This document shows, in pieces, positions 1 through 5,933 of a stretch of DNA of 8,173 nt. The first letter of the stretch is position 1. Every line of letters begins with the position of its first letter. This DNA comes from Pseudomonadota bacterium. Its GTDB lineage: Bacteria; Desulfobacterota; Desulfovibrionia; Desulfovibrionales; Desulfovibrionaceae. The stretch is from positions 1 to 8,173 of the forward strand of contig JAEZMB010000037.1 in assembly GCA_023435825.1 (NCBI GenBank). Reading direction: 5' to 3'. The notes under the pieces are model-generated. The model did not search any database, was not told where the DNA came from, and saw nothing but the letters and a program-made list of their open reading frames with translations. Position numbers and translations under genes: made by a program.

Positions 1-39
1 ACCCCCCCCAATCGCGACTTCCCCATGTTCCACGCCCCC

Positions 40-70
40 CGCCCGCCCGCCGACCACCGGCGGGCGGGCG
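40..70 (+). terminator. GC-rich 12-bp perfect hairpin, possible terminator of an upstream gene
   Basis: Bases 40-51 (CGCCCGCCCGCC) are the exact reverse complement of 59-70 (GGCGGGCGGGCG), with a 7-nt loop at 52-58. Only a weak T-rich stretch follows (TTTCC near 78-82), so this is not a textbook intrinsic terminator. Such a stem just upstream of a gene most simply ends the transcript of a + strand gene left of the window. It could instead be a structured leader. Its presence argues against translation starting at the in-frame ATG at position 25, which would put the stem inside the coding region. Confidence 0.45.
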
Positions 71-105
71 CTTGCCGTTTCCGGCCTTGGCGCGTATCAG
101 GCCGT

Positions 106-1812
106 ATGCGGGACAAGCCTGGCGCGAACAGGCACGGACGCGCCATATCCCTGGCGTCGTGCGCCGTATTCCTTGCCTGTCTGCTGACGCATCTGGCCGT
201 GCACGGCTATTGGACGATCACGGGCACGACGCCTCCCGACGTCGTGGAGCCCCGGGCCTACACCAACGTGCTGGGCGACCTCGAACCACGGCTCTCGGTC
301 GTGGCCAGCGAAATTCCCGGACTGCCCTATGCCGTGGGCATCGACGCCGAGGGGTGGCGGCGCACCGGGCCGCCGTCCCGGACGCCAAATCCCCTGCGCA
401 TCCTGTGCCTGGGCGATTCCTTTACCTACGGCGTCGGCGTGGCCGATCACGAGACCTATCCCGCCCTGCTCGAAACCTATCTGCGCCGCCGGTTTCCCCT
501 GCGCGGGGTCGATGTCGTCAACGCCGGCGTCCCCTTCTACGACATCTTCGACGAACTCTCCTATTATCGCGAAAAGGGGCGCTTGCTGCGTCCGGACTTG
601 GTGATTGTCCAGTTCTACGCCAACGACCTGGAGGCCATGGCCGGCTCCTTTTTCCGGGAGGACCTCAAGGCGCGCCAAGGCGGCCGCTACAACCTTTTCG
701 ACCAGGCCCTGGGCCGGGAAAAAGTCGAGCGCGCCCTGACCGGCTGGTTCGAGGGCCGTTTGCCCCGGCTCATGGACGGGCTGCGCAACCTCCCGCCGTC
801 GGGCGGTCCCTCTCCGGCCGCCTCCGGTCCCTTCAAGGCCTACCACCTCCAGGCCACGCCGGAAGAAAAGCGCATTCTGGGCGACAAGTCGGCCCTGCTC
901 GATGCCGCCAATCTGCCGGCCATGGAGCGGTTCTGGGGCAACTACCGCCGGGCGCTGCTCGAACTGCGCGACACGGTCCGGGCGGACGGCGCGCAACTGC
1001 TGCTGGTGCTGGCTCCGGACGTGCTCCAGATGCAGGAGAACAAGAACGCTCCCTCCGTGGCCCTGGTCGAGCCTTGCGACGCGGCCGGCATCCCCGTTCT
1101 CGACATGACCACGCGGCTGCGGTCCATGTCCGGCGATAATCCCGACCTGTTTTTCCTCACCCCCGTCAACAACCATCCCAGCGTCGCCGGCCACACCGTC
1201 GTGGCCAAGCTCTTGGCCGAGTCCCTGCTCTTCGACCCGGCGGCGCGCTTGCGGGCCCAGCCCACGGCCGCCTTCGCCTATGCCGACCCCGTCAGCCGCA
1301 GCCTGCGCTTTTCGCCCTTTGGCATCGTCAGCGAACGCCGCGAGCCCCTGACCGTGGTCCCGGTTCGGTGCGACAACCTGGTGTATTTCGATATGCAGCT
1401 CGACAACGGCAAACGCATTTCCGGCTTGCGGCCCGATTTGACCCGCAAGCCGACCGGGGAGCTCGTGGTGCGCATCGACGCCGACATGCCCCTGGACATG
1501 GTCTCGGTCACGCTGTTTCGGCGGCTGTTTCCGCCGGCCAACGGCTTTGTGGAACTGTCCTGGTCGCGGGACGGCGTGCGGTACCAGCAATTGCAGTTCG
1601 TCTCGGACAACGCCGGCAAGGCCACGACAGGCTTTGAAAACGGCCGGCTCTCGGAGATCGACCTGCGCAAGGCGCCCTGCACGCGGCTGTACCTGCGGCT
1701 GTATCTGCGTAACGAAGCCTATGTCTTTCGGGAGGAGGGCGCGTCGCCCTGGCGGCGCTTTGAAATCGTCGGCTATCCTTCCCAGGCCATCTATCCGCGC
1801 AGCCACAGATAG
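106..1812 (+). CDS. Membrane-anchored SGNH/GDSL-hydrolase-like protein
   Basis: 568 aa from the ATG at 106. A basic N-terminus is followed by one hydrophobic segment (about residues 13-36), so the protein is probably exported and anchored or cleaved. The SGNH core shows block I GDSFTYG (residues 103-109, nucleophile Ser105), block II NAGVP (Gly141), block III YAND (Asn173) and block V NNHPS (His357). An Asp two or three residues before that His, common in the family, is Asn or Val here. Residues about 400-568 look beta-rich and resemble a carbohydrate-binding jelly roll; this is inference. Family members are esterases or acetyltransferase-like enzymes acting on envelope polysaccharides; the substrate here is unknown. 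The start at 106 is preferred over an in-frame ATG at 25 because the latter yields a Pro/Arg-rich leader across a strong hairpin; only a weak AGG (99-101) precedes 106. The frame stays open to the left window edge. The 3' end overlaps holB tail to tail by 22 bp. Confidence 0.8.
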   Translation: MRDKPGANRHGRAISLASCAVFLACLLTHLAVHGYWTITGTTPPDVVEPRAYTNVLGDLEPRLSVVASEIPGLPYAVGIDAEGWRRTGPPSRTPNPLRILCLGDSFTYGVGVADHETYPALLETYLRRRFPLRGVDVVNAGVPFYDIFDELSYYREKGRLLRPDLVIVQFYANDLEAMAGSFFREDLKARQGGRYNLFDQALGREKVERALTGWFEGRLPRLMDGLRNLPPSGGPSPAASGPFKAYHLQATPEEKRILGDKSALLDAANLPAMERFWGNYRRALLELRDTVRADGAQLLLVLAPDVLQMQENKNAPSVALVEPCDAAGIPVLDMTTRLRSMSGDNPDLFFLTPVNNHPSVAGHTVVAKLLAESLLFDPAARLRAQPTAAFAYADPVSRSLRFSPFGIVSERREPLTVVPVRCDNLVYFDMQLDNGKRISGLRPDLTRKPTGELVVRIDADMPLDMVSVTLFRRLFPPANGFVELSWSRDGVRYQQLQFVSDNAGKATTGFENGRLSEIDLRKAPCTRLYLRLYLRNEAYVFREEGASPWRRFEIVGYPSQAIYPRSHR

Positions 1813-2654
1813 ACGCGGGTGGCCAGCCGGTCGAGAACCACGGCCGGGTTGACCTGGGCCACCAGGGCCTCCTGGCATTCGGCCAACAGCAGATCGAGGC
1901 GGCGGGGCACGTCCGGCTCGCCGCAGGCCCCAAGCCGTCCGGCCAGGGGCGTGTCGGTCCGGCCGGCCAAGCAGGCGGCCAGCTCCCGGGCCAGTTCGTT
2001 TAAGACCCGCTCGGCGGTCAGCCGCGAGGGCCGGCCCTTGACCCCGGTGAACCAGCCCCGGCCCGAGCGCCAGAAGGCGTAGAGGGCGTCGATGATGGGC
2101 CAGGGATCGTCCTCGCCGCCGGCCGGCAGCGGCCGGGAGGCGTCGGGCCAGGCCAGGGTCAGGACGAAGGAGCGCGACACCAGGGTGGGGAAAAGCCGCT
2201 CGCGCTGGGGTGTGAGCAGCACGAAGGCGTTGCCGGGCCGGGGTTCCTCCATGGCCTTTAACAGCGCGTTGGCGGCCTCGTCGGTGAGCGCCTGGGCCTG
2301 GGCCAGGATGACCACCCGCCAGCCGGCCCCGCGCGGCGGTTCGCCGACAAGGGCGCGCACCTCGCGCATGTCGGCCACCTTGATGGTCTCCAGGCCGCCG
2401 TCGAAATAGAGCAAATCCTTGAACACGAAGTCGCGGATCTGGATGCACACGGGGCAGACGCCGCAGGGCGGCTGGTGCGCGCCGCAGTTGAGCCGCGCCG
2501 CCAGCCACATGGCCATGGCCGCGCGTTCGTCGGCCGTGCCGCCTTCGAGGATGAGCGCCTGGGGCATGGCCCGGGCCAGGGAGTCCAGGCCGGCCAGGAC
2601 CTGGGCCTGGCGCGGCGCGACGCCGAAAGGCAACGAATCAGTGGCGGCAAGCAT
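1791..2654 (-). CDS. holB: DNA polymerase III subunit delta' (clamp loader)
   Basis: 287 aa. Delta' is the AAA+-like stator of the clamp-loader complex that opens the sliding clamp and places it on primed DNA. The sequence shows a degenerate nucleotide-binding loop (LEGGTADERAAMA, residues 37-49, no GKT), as is normal for delta'. It also has a four-cysteine zinc module (Cys57, 64, 67, 70), a Walker-B-like WRVVILAQAQ (112-121), the highly conserved ANALLKAMEEP (128-138), and the arginine-finger region as VSRS (159-162), where the family usually has SRC. The C-terminal collar region (about 190-287) is helical and poorly conserved, as usual. The length is slightly short for the family. The start at 2654 was chosen over an in-frame ATG 13 codons upstream because GAGAGG (2662-2667) lies 7 nt before it. 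It is the last gene of the - strand array, 142 bp after the 95-aa gene, and may have its own promoter there, though I could not identify one. Confidence 0.93.
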   Translation of the reverse strand: MLAATDSLPFGVAPRQAQVLAGLDSLARAMPQALILEGGTADERAAMAMWLAARLNCGAHQPPCGVCPVCIQIRDFVFKDLLYFDGGLETIKVADMREVRALVGEPPRGAGWRVVILAQAQALTDEAANALLKAMEEPRPGNAFVLLTPQRERLFPTLVSRSFVLTLAWPDASRPLPAGGEDDPWPIIDALYAFWRSGRGWFTGVKGRPSRLTAERVLNELARELAACLAGRTDTPLAGRLGACGEPDVPRRLDLLLAECQEALVAQVNPAVVLDRLATRVYLWLRG

Positions 2655-2661
2655 TGGAGAA

Positions 2662-2679
2662 CCTCTCGGACGCCGTCCG
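2662..2679 (-). promoter_or_regulatory. holB Shine-Dalgarno with abutting 5-bp hairpin
   Basis: On the - strand GAGAGG (2667-2662) precedes the holB ATG by 7 nt and decides the start. Directly 5' of it, CGGAC-GGC-GTCCG (2679-2667) is a perfect 5-bp stem with a 3-nt loop, sharing one base with the ribosome binding site. The arrangement could affect initiation, but that is inference. Confidence 0.55.
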
Positions 2680-2725
2680 GTAAACACATCCACAGCGGTG
2701 ACAACGACCGCCGCAACTCACTCCG

Positions 2726-2777
2726 CCCCCCCCCATTCAGGGGGTCCGTGGGGCTTAGCCCCCCGGCCGCCGGAGGC
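2726..2777. repeat. GC-rich palindromic intergenic element with three small hairpins and a 9-C tract
   Basis: Within the 142-bp gap between holB and the 95-aa gene lie three adjacent inverted repeats. They are CCCCC/GGGGG (2730-2734 with 2740-2744), GGGGC-TTA-GCCCC (2750-2762) and CCGG-CCG-CCGG (2763-2773). A run of nine C spans 2726-2734. Read on the - strand it begins GCCTCCGGCGGCC. From memory, elements with this opening followed by G/C-run palindromes recur between genes in Desulfovibrio genomes; this could not be checked here. No T-run follows, so its role as an intrinsic terminator is doubtful. Confidence 0.5.
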
Positions 2778-2796
2778 ATCTTATCTTCCCATCTCC

Positions 2797-3084
2797 CTAC
2801 AATTCCCCAACATTAATATCCTTCTCCACCTTGATCCGGTCGCGCAGGCGTTCGAGGCGGGCGGTGAGGTAGGCCAGTTCGTAGGGTTCGGGCAGTTCCT
2901 CGAAATCGTGGCGGTCGCCTTCGTAGACGTCGAGGTCCAGGGCGGCGCGCTGGGCCACCAGCCGCACGTATTCGGCGTAATCGGGAAATTCCAGGGGTTT
3001 GCCCGGGGCGCGCAGGCCGCGGGCGAAATCCAGGGCTTCGACGTAGGCGGCGGTGTCGAGCATGGTGCTGGAGCGTTCGGACAT
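2797..3084 (-). CDS. Conserved-looking hypothetical protein, 95 aa
   Basis: I do not recognise this protein. It is predicted to be soluble and mostly helical, rich in charged residues, with no signal peptide, membrane segment or Cys/His cluster. Aromatic residues are frequent in the middle (FPDYAEYVRL, about 34-43, and PEPYELAYL, about 66-74). The C-terminal helix (about 72-88) is Leu/Arg/Lys-rich, and the protein ends VEKDINVGEL. The start at 3084 is preferred over an in-frame ATG 21 codons upstream, because that extension would run into the fusion gene and because GAAGGAGG lies 6 nt before 3084. A second in-frame ATG at 3063 (Met8) lacks such a site. It follows the Sat/CysC fusion gene by 37 bp on the same strand, so it is probably co-transcribed with it. 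The strong ribosome binding site and the change of base use at the C-terminus (AT-richer final codons) support a real gene. Function is unknown. Confidence 0.75.
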   Translation of the reverse strand: MSERSSTMLDTAAYVEALDFARGLRAPGKPLEFPDYAEYVRLVAQRAALDLDVYEGDRHDFEELPEPYELAYLTARLERLRDRIKVEKDINVGEL

Positions 3085-3090
3085 GGCGGG

Positions 3091-3098
3091 CCTCCTTC
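3091..3098 (-). promoter_or_regulatory. Strong Shine-Dalgarno of the 95-aa gene
   Basis: GAAGGAGG on the - strand, 6 nt before the ATG at 3084, nearly matches the anti-Shine-Dalgarno consensus. It fixes the start of the 95-aa gene. Confidence 0.75.
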
Positions 3099-3121
3099 GC
3101 GGCCGTGGCGGCTGCCTGGGG

Positions 3122-4813
3122 TTAGCCCAGATAGCCTTCGCGTTCAAGGTGGAGGAGCACTTCCTGGGCGGCTTCGGAGGGATCGATGTCGCTGGTGTCG
3201 ATGCGGATTTCGGGATTTTCCGGGACCTCGTAAGGGTCGTCGATGCCGGTGACGCCGGTGACGAGTCCGGCCCGGGCCTTGGCGTAGAGTCCCTTGCGGT
3301 CGCGCAGTTCGCACACGGCCAGGGGGGTGGACACGTGGATCTCGATGAAGCCGCCGTGAGGGCTCACCAGATCGCGGGCGGCCTGGCGTCCGGCGGCGTA
3401 GGGCGCGATGGGGGCGCAGATGGCGATGCCGCCGTTTTTGGCGATCTCGCTGGCCACGAAGCCGATGCGGGAGATGTTCAAATTGCGGTGTTCCTTGGAA
3501 AAAGTCAGCTCGCTGGAGAGGTGCCGGCGCACGATGTCGCCGTCGAGCAGCGTCACCGGCCGGCTGGCCAGTTCCATGAGGGCGACATAGAGCAGTTTGG
3601 CCAGGGAGGATTTGCCGGCCCCGGACAGGCCGGTCATAAAAAGCGCCAGCCCTTGGCGGGAACGGGGCGGGAAGGTGCGGCGCAGTTCGGCGACGACGTC
3701 GGGAAGCAGCGTGCTGGCCGGGATGTCCTGGTCAAAGGCCAGGCGGCGGCGGATTTCCTCCTGGTCCAGGACCGGGGCGGCCTCGCCCGGGGCCAGGGAA
3801 GCGGCGGGCAGGAATCGGCCCTGGCTTGGAGCGTAGGCCATGGCCGGGGCCTCGACGACGGTATAGCCGGCCTCGGCGGCGTGGGCGCGCAGGAGTTCGG
3901 GAACGGCCTGCTCGGGATAGAAGCGGGCGTCGTGCCCGGAAAAGGGATCGGCATAGCCGGGGCGGGCCAGGACGTGGGTGGCCCCGAGGTTGACCTGGAC
4001 CAGGGCTTCGAACAGGGCCTGGCGCGGGCCGGCGGCCAGGATGGGCATGGGCAGAAGCGCCAGCTGGACGGCGTTTTTGGGCAGCGCGGCCGCGGCCAGG
4101 CGGGCGCAGCGCACGGCGGCGAAGTGGCACGGCCCGCCGGACATGGCGTCGCCCACGGCGTGCAGCAGCAGCAGGCGCGCACCGGCGGCGGCCCTGGCGG
4201 CCTCGAAGGCGGCCCGGTCGGGTTCGGTCAGGATGCCGGCGAACTGGCAGGCCAAAACGGCCCGCCAGCCGCGCCGGCTAAAGCCTTCCAGCAGCGCGGC
4301 CGGGGACAGGCGCAGGTCGGTGAAGTCCGGGTGCTGGGGCAGGGCCACGCCTTCCACCTCGCCGGCCACCCGCCAGGGGTGGAGGGTGGCGGCGTAGGCG
4401 GCGGCGGCCGGATGGTCGGCCAGGGTGGGCGCGCCGAAAAGGGCCAGGGCATGGCGGGCCGGATCGTCGGGCCAGGCGTCGGCCACGGTGAGCACGGCCA
4501 GCATGAAGCCTTCGGGATCGCGCAGGGCGAGCTTGTCGCCGGGCGACAGGTTGCGTCCGAGTTCGGCCGGGATGTCGAGGCTGGCCGGCATGGGCACGAG
4601 TTCGCCGGTGGGCAGGCGCAGGGTTTCCAGGACGCTGCGGACAGCCTCGCGGCCCAGGTAGCCGGTCAACGGATAGAGCGCCCCGGTCAGGAGCAATTCG
4701 AGGCCAAGGAGCTGGTCATGGCGCAGGGCGTGGGAGGGGAAGCCGGCGGATTCCTGACGGAGTTCCCCGGCCCGGCGGTGATGGACCAGCAGATTCTGGG
4801 CATGTCGTTGCAT
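3122..4813 (-). CDS. cysC: ATP-sulfurylase-like/APS kinase fusion; sulfurylase half probably inactive
   Basis: 563 aa. The C-terminal APS kinase domain (about 385-563) phosphorylates adenylyl sulfate to PAPS with ATP. It carries the P-loop GLSGAGKSS (395-403), LLDGD (422-426), FSKEHRNLNISRIGF (438-452), the lid KGLYAKAR (507-514) and GIDDPYE (523-529), all as in active enzymes. The N-terminal part has the sulfurylase layout: a PUA-like region with LTGALYPLTGYLG (42-54), HPW (145-147) and SPAALLEGF (170-178). At the catalytic site, where active enzymes have QxRNPxHxxH, only Gln190 remains (CQFAGILTEPDR, 189-200). The later AGPREA..HA..R.N/GRDHAG block reads AGPRQALFEALVQVN (261-275) and LARPGYADP (282-290). 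APS synthesis by this chain is therefore unlikely; the domain may serve in assembly or regulation. Since assimilation via PAPS is not needed for dissimilatory sulfate reduction, PAPS may feed sulfation (inference). Start at 4813: AAAGG (4822-4826), 8 nt upstream. Lies 35 bp after the 163-aa gene. Confidence 0.9.
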   Translation of the reverse strand: MQRHAQNLLVHHRRAGELRQESAGFPSHALRHDQLLGLELLLTGALYPLTGYLGREAVRSVLETLRLPTGELVPMPASLDIPAELGRNLSPGDKLALRDPEGFMLAVLTVADAWPDDPARHALALFGAPTLADHPAAAAYAATLHPWRVAGEVEGVALPQHPDFTDLRLSPAALLEGFSRRGWRAVLACQFAGILTEPDRAAFEAARAAAGARLLLLHAVGDAMSGGPCHFAAVRCARLAAAALPKNAVQLALLPMPILAAGPRQALFEALVQVNLGATHVLARPGYADPFSGHDARFYPEQAVPELLRAHAAEAGYTVVEAPAMAYAPSQGRFLPAASLAPGEAAPVLDQEEIRRRLAFDQDIPASTLLPDVVAELRRTFPPRSRQGLALFMTGLSGAGKSSLAKLLYVALMELASRPVTLLDGDIVRRHLSSELTFSKEHRNLNISRIGFVASEIAKNGGIAICAPIAPYAAGRQAARDLVSPHGGFIEIHVSTPLAVCELRDRKGLYAKARAGLVTGVTGIDDPYEVPENPEIRIDTSDIDPSEAAQEVLLHLEREGYLG

Positions 4814-4821
4814 GGGGTGGA

Positions 4822-4843
4822 CCTTTGCCGCCGGGCCGGCGGC
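4822..4843 (-). promoter_or_regulatory. Intercistronic 7-bp hairpin abutting the Shine-Dalgarno of the fusion gene
   Basis: In the 35-bp gap before the Sat/CysC fusion gene, the - strand reads GCCGCCG-GCC-CGGCGGC (4843-4827), a perfect 7-bp stem with a 3-nt loop. It is followed with no gap by AAAGG (4826-4822) and, 8 nt later, the ATG. No T-run follows, so it is not an intrinsic terminator. It may influence translation or mark an RNA processing or stability site (inference). Confidence 0.5.
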
Positions 4844-4848
4844 GGGCG

Positions 4849-5340
4849 TCAGTAGACCGGCCAGGCGGCATAGCCCGAGCCGTAGGCCGGCATGGGCGCG
4901 TAGTCGGGCTTGGACCCGGCCTTGGGAGCGGCGGGCTTGCCAGCCTGGGCCTGGGGTTTGGACGGGGAGGGCTTGGCGGCGGCGACGGTTTCCCGGGGGG
5001 CCTTGGCGGCCAGGGATTCGACGCGGCCGGAAAGGGTCTTGAGGTCGGCGGCCAGGGCGGCGGCGGTCTTGGCGTCATGGCCGGCGGCCTGGGTCAGGGC
5101 GTCGATCTTGTGGTCCAGGGCGGCCAGGGCCTGGGCCAGGCGGGCCGGATCGTCCCGGGTCGCGGTCTCGTCGGCCAGGGACAGGGCGGCCAGGCGGTCG
5201 GAAACGGCGGCCAGTTCGGCCCGGCCGCGTTCCACGGCCAGCCCCAGGGCGGCCAGGGCGGCCAGGTTGAGGCAGATCAGGGCGACCACGGCGATGGAGG
5301 CCACGCGGCGCCGGGGGCTTGGGGAAGCGTTGTCGTACAT
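4849..5340 (-). CDS. Small membrane-anchored protein with coiled-coil and Ala/Pro/Lys linker
   Basis: 163 aa; I cannot assign a family. The N-terminus has SPRRRVAS (residues 7-14), then one strongly hydrophobic segment (about 13-35), consistent with a single-pass anchor, N-in. Residues about 37-112 form a long helix with heptad-like Leu/Ala spacing, probably coiled coil in the periplasm. Residues about 113-145 are an Ala/Pro/Lys/Gln-rich flexible linker. The protein ends in an aromatic tail, YAPMPAYGSGYAAWPVY (147-163), with four Tyr and one Trp. The start at 5340 is preferred because AAGGAG lies 6 nt upstream. An alternative ATG at 5433 overlaps the cheD stop as ATGA and would add 31 residues, but has no good ribosome binding site. 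It lies between cheD and the APS kinase fusion on the same strand. The overall design (anchor, coiled coil, linker, aromatic tip) suggests a scaffolding or envelope-spanning role, which is inference only. Confidence 0.75.
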   Translation of the reverse strand: MYDNASPSPRRRVASIAVVALICLNLAALAALGLAVERGRAELAAVSDRLAALSLADETATRDDPARLAQALAALDHKIDALTQAAGHDAKTAAALAADLKTLSGRVESLAAKAPRETVAAAKPSPSKPQAQAGKPAAPKAGSKPDYAPMPAYGSGYAAWPVY

Positions 5341-5346
5341 GGGAAG

Positions 5347-5377
5347 CTCCTTGGCGTCGTGGTGGGTCTTCGACGCC
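5347..5377 (-). promoter_or_regulatory. Shine-Dalgarno of the 163-aa gene with abutting 7-bp hairpin
   Basis: AAGGAG (5352-5347, - strand) lies 6 nt before the ATG at 5340 and decides that start. Immediately 5' of it, GGCGTCG (5377-5371) pairs perfectly with CGACGCC (5359-5353) across an 11-nt loop, leaving no base between stem and ribosome binding site. Confidence 0.55.
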
Positions 5378-5429
5378 GAAGCAGAGTCCAAGCAAATTTC
5401 GCGCCAGATGGAAGTCGGGCTTTGGCGGC

Positions 5430-5933
5430 TCATTTGGCGGCCCCGTTATTGAGCATACGGACGAAAATTTCCCCCGTGGACGTCGAAAAGACGATTTTGC
5501 GCCCGGCCATGCCGCCGACGTTGGAGGCGGCCACGCGCAGGCCCAGTTCGGACAGGGTGGCGAAAGCCGTCTCCACGTTCTTGCGGCCAACCGAGATTTC
5601 CTCGGCAAACAGGGCGCTGGCCCCGCCGAAGACCTTGCATTCGATCTCGGAGCAGGCCACCCCGCGCCGGGCCATGCGCGCGACCAGGGTCCTGATGGCC
5701 AGGTCCACGAACTTGTAGGGCGTATCGCCCGGGCTGTGCAGGCGGTAGTCGGCGGCTCGGGGGAGCAGGGCGTGGAAGATGGCGGAAAGGCCTTGGCGCG
5801 GGGCGAAAAAGGTCACCGAGACGCAGGAGCCGAGCACGGTGTGGGCCAGGGTGGGCTTGTTGACCAGGATGCCCTGGGCGACGTTCAAAAAGGCCGTCTG
5901 GTGGCCCGGGAAACGTTCTAGAAGGCCTTGCAT
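5430..5933 (-). CDS. cheD: Chemoreceptor glutamine deamidase CheD
   Basis: 167 aa, typical length. CheD deamidates specific glutamines of methyl-accepting chemotaxis proteins, creating methylation sites and tuning CheA activity; in many species it is controlled by CheC or CheY-P. The sequence shows the catalytic cysteine in LGSCVSVTF (Cys37) and the histidine in FHALLP (His54). The 17-residue Cys-His spacing is that expected for the family. The conserved VFGGA (101-105), VGRKNVE (115-121) and GGMAGRKIVF..TGEIFVRML (140-161) blocks are also present. It is cytoplasmic. The start at 5933 has GAAGGA 8 nt upstream and overlaps the end of the receiver gene by 16 bp, so the two are probably translationally coupled. 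No cheC, cheR or cheB is present in the window; the partner and receptor must lie elsewhere. The stop codon overlaps an ATG (ATGA at 5433-5430) that is not the favoured start of the next gene. Confidence 0.94.
   Translation of the reverse strand: MQGLLERFPGHQTAFLNVAQGILVNKPTLAHTVLGSCVSVTFFAPRQGLSAIFHALLPRAADYRLHSPGDTPYKFVDLAIRTLVARMARRGVACSEIECKVFGGASALFAEEISVGRKNVETAFATLSELGLRVAASNVGGMAGRKIVFSTSTGEIFVRMLNNGAAK

Noticed and set aside
25..105. Upstream in-frame ATG at 25 as the start of the SGNH protein
   Set aside because: It would add 27 Pro/Arg/His-rich residues encoded across a perfect 12-bp GC hairpin and place the export signal internally. The ATG at 106 gives a normal basic-plus-hydrophobic N-terminus.
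97..2508. Very long open frame on the - strand (about 800 codons) covering the SGNH gene and part of holB
   Set aside because: It is antisense or out of frame to two genes with clear family motifs. The product is low-complexity Gly/Arg/His-rich with no recognisable domain. Long spurious frames are expected at this GC content.
2655..2725. Possible holB promoter: TTGTCA-like -35 box on the - strand at 2704-2699
   Set aside because: No hexamer resembling TATAAT lies at 16-18 nt spacing; in GC-rich DNA a single half-match is not evidence.
3944..4249. Degenerate sulfurylase half as a decaying pseudogene
   Set aside because: The frame is uninterrupted for 563 codons, codon use is uniform along the gene, and the downstream kinase motifs are intact, so the chain appears maintained.
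3053..4855. 600-codon open frame on the + strand opposite the APS kinase fusion gene
   Set aside because: The product is dominated by Gly, Gln, Ala and His as expected from the antisense of GC-rich codons, and no domain is visible. The opposite strand carries intact kinase motifs and a plausible ribosome binding site.
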